NCBI GenBank assembly: GCA_938022235.1
Contig: CALIEL010000241.1
Coordinates: 1 to 23,338 of the forward strand
Origin: Oribacterium parvum
GTDB lineage: Bacteria; Bacillota; Clostridia; Lachnospirales; Lachnospiraceae
DNA length: 23,338 nucleotides
Reading direction: 5' to 3'
A model generated the notes under the pieces. It did not search any database. It worked only from the letters and a program-made list of their open reading frames with translations, and was not told the DNA's origin. Below are positions 22,766 to 23,338 of this stretch, piece by piece. Made by a program: the position numbers and the translations under genes. How positions within the stretch are numbered: the stretch's first letter is position 1; the number at the start of each line of letters is the position of its first letter.

Positions 22766-23338
22766 ATGAAGAAGCCGGACAAAAACAAGATGGGAAGAAT
22801 CGGGAAGATGCTTGTCTTAGGAACAGCTTTACTAAGCATGGCAACACCCATGGCTGCTTTTGCCAAGACCGACAGAGTGGATACTCCGGGAACCTGGCGG
22901 AAGCAGGGCGAGAAATGGCAATTTGTCAGAGAGTACGGTGCAGCGGAAAAGGGATGGCTGGTGTATAAGAATGACTGGTATTATCAAAGTCCTGTAGAGG
23001 ATTTGATGGAAACGGGCTGGCTGAACCTTCAGGGAAAGACTTATTTTCTCAGTACGGAAAATAATGCAAGCTTCGGGCATGTTGTAACGGGCTGGCAGTG
23101 GATTGACGGCTATTGCTATTATTTTGAAGAGGCGGATCAGGCGGATTACGGTGTTCTGTTCACCGGGGGAAGAACCAAGGATGGCTACTATGTGGATGCC
23201 AATGGTCGTTGGTTAAACGGTGCAGGAGGAGAGCCTGTTTATATCAGCGGGAAGGGACTATCTGCAGCGGTGTCTGATCAGCAGGTAGCCGGTGTCAGCC
23301 GTAGTATTCCTTCCGGAAATGCAGGCCAGGTGGCAGGT
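22766..23338 (+). CDS. Secreted protein with cell-wall-binding repeats (5' part only)
   Basis: An open frame runs from ATG 22766 to the right edge (191 residues, no stop). Residues 1-33 are a Sec signal peptide: basic start, hydrophobic LVLGTALLSMATPMAAFA, likely cut after AFA. Residues 42-150 hold Trp/Tyr/Gly repeats of the cell-wall-binding type: KGWLVYKNDWYYQ, TGWLNLQGKTYFL, TGWQWIDGYCYYF and KDGYYVDANGRWLNG. Such repeats hold exported proteins on the cell surface, by choline or other wall polymers. The catalytic or adhesive part is presumably beyond the window. The sequence then becomes Ser/Gly-rich. Function of the whole is unknown. Confidence 0.88.
   Translation, partial: MKKPDKNKMGRIGKMLVLGTALLSMATPMAAFAKTDRVDTPGTWRKQGEKWQFVREYGAAEKGWLVYKNDWYYQSPVEDLMETGWLNLQGKTYFLSTENNASFGHVVTGWQWIDGYCYYFEEADQADYGVLFTGGRTKDGYYVDANGRWLNGAGGEPVYISGKGLSAAVSDQQVAGVSRSIPSGNAGQVAG

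Noticed and set aside
1..23338. tRNA genes, rRNA genes, transposases, integrases or attachment sites
   Set aside because: None was recognised on either strand, so horizontal transfer of the cluster rests on composition alone.

Overview
The window looks like a low-to-moderate GC, Gram-positive anaerobe of the Clostridia, most likely Lachnospiraceae. The pointers are strong AGGAGG-type ribosome binding sites, lipoprotein solute-binding proteins, a LacI/ABC/GH4 sugar operon, and a secreted protein with aromatic, glycine-rich cell-wall-binding repeats. No rRNA or tRNA was seen, so the genus is not fixed.

Layout. (1) 1-2299: the 3' end of an FbpC/PotA-type ABC ATPase gene and a two-domain permease, the distal part of an importer whose binding-protein gene is probably left of the window. 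A repeat-rich stretch and a strong terminator follow. (2) 2628-9074: a sugar operon of LacI regulator, MalG-type permease, lipoprotein binding protein, MalF-type permease, GH4 glycosidase and PfkB-type kinase. It has its own promoter, an upstream pair of helically phased repeats and a clean terminator. No ABC ATPase is encoded, so a shared ATPase elsewhere is expected. (3) 9509-18723: an unusual co-directional cluster. It encodes a 983-aa HerA/DUF87-type ATPase with a Ser/Asn/Gly-rich linker, a small protein with a hydrophobic N-terminus, two related unknown proteins (one carrying a coiled coil and a biotinyl/lipoyl-like domain), a zinc-ribbon dynamin-type GTPase, an LpxD-like left-handed beta-helix acyltransferase, a glycine-rich N-terminus/coiled-coil protein, and one or two further coiled-coil proteins. 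(4) 18779-20103: a WYL-domain regulator and a tiny zinc-ribbon protein, then a strong terminator. (5) 20447-21896: an LRAT-domain protein and a small membrane protein, preceded by a long hairpin. (6) Minus-strand 21973-22377: a PaaI-type hotdog thioesterase sharing a convergent terminator with the previous unit. (7) 22766 to the right edge: the start of a secreted cell-wall-binding-repeat protein.

The cluster at 9.5-18.7 kb is the part most likely to be a little-described system. My reading, which is inference, is a membrane-associated machine: a motor ATPase, a dynamin-like GTPase with no obvious membrane paddle of its own, partners with glycine-rich hydrophobic N-termini, coiled-coil spacers, and an acyltransferase of a family normally tied to lipid A, beside a WYL regulator. 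Membrane remodelling or protection, possibly against phage, fits these parts, but nothing in the sequence proves a function. Sampled 60-base rows from about 12.8 to 18.7 kb are roughly 28-35% GC, against roughly 43-48% in sampled rows of the ATPase gene, the WYL gene and the far flanks. This suggests the cluster is a composite or was acquired in parts.
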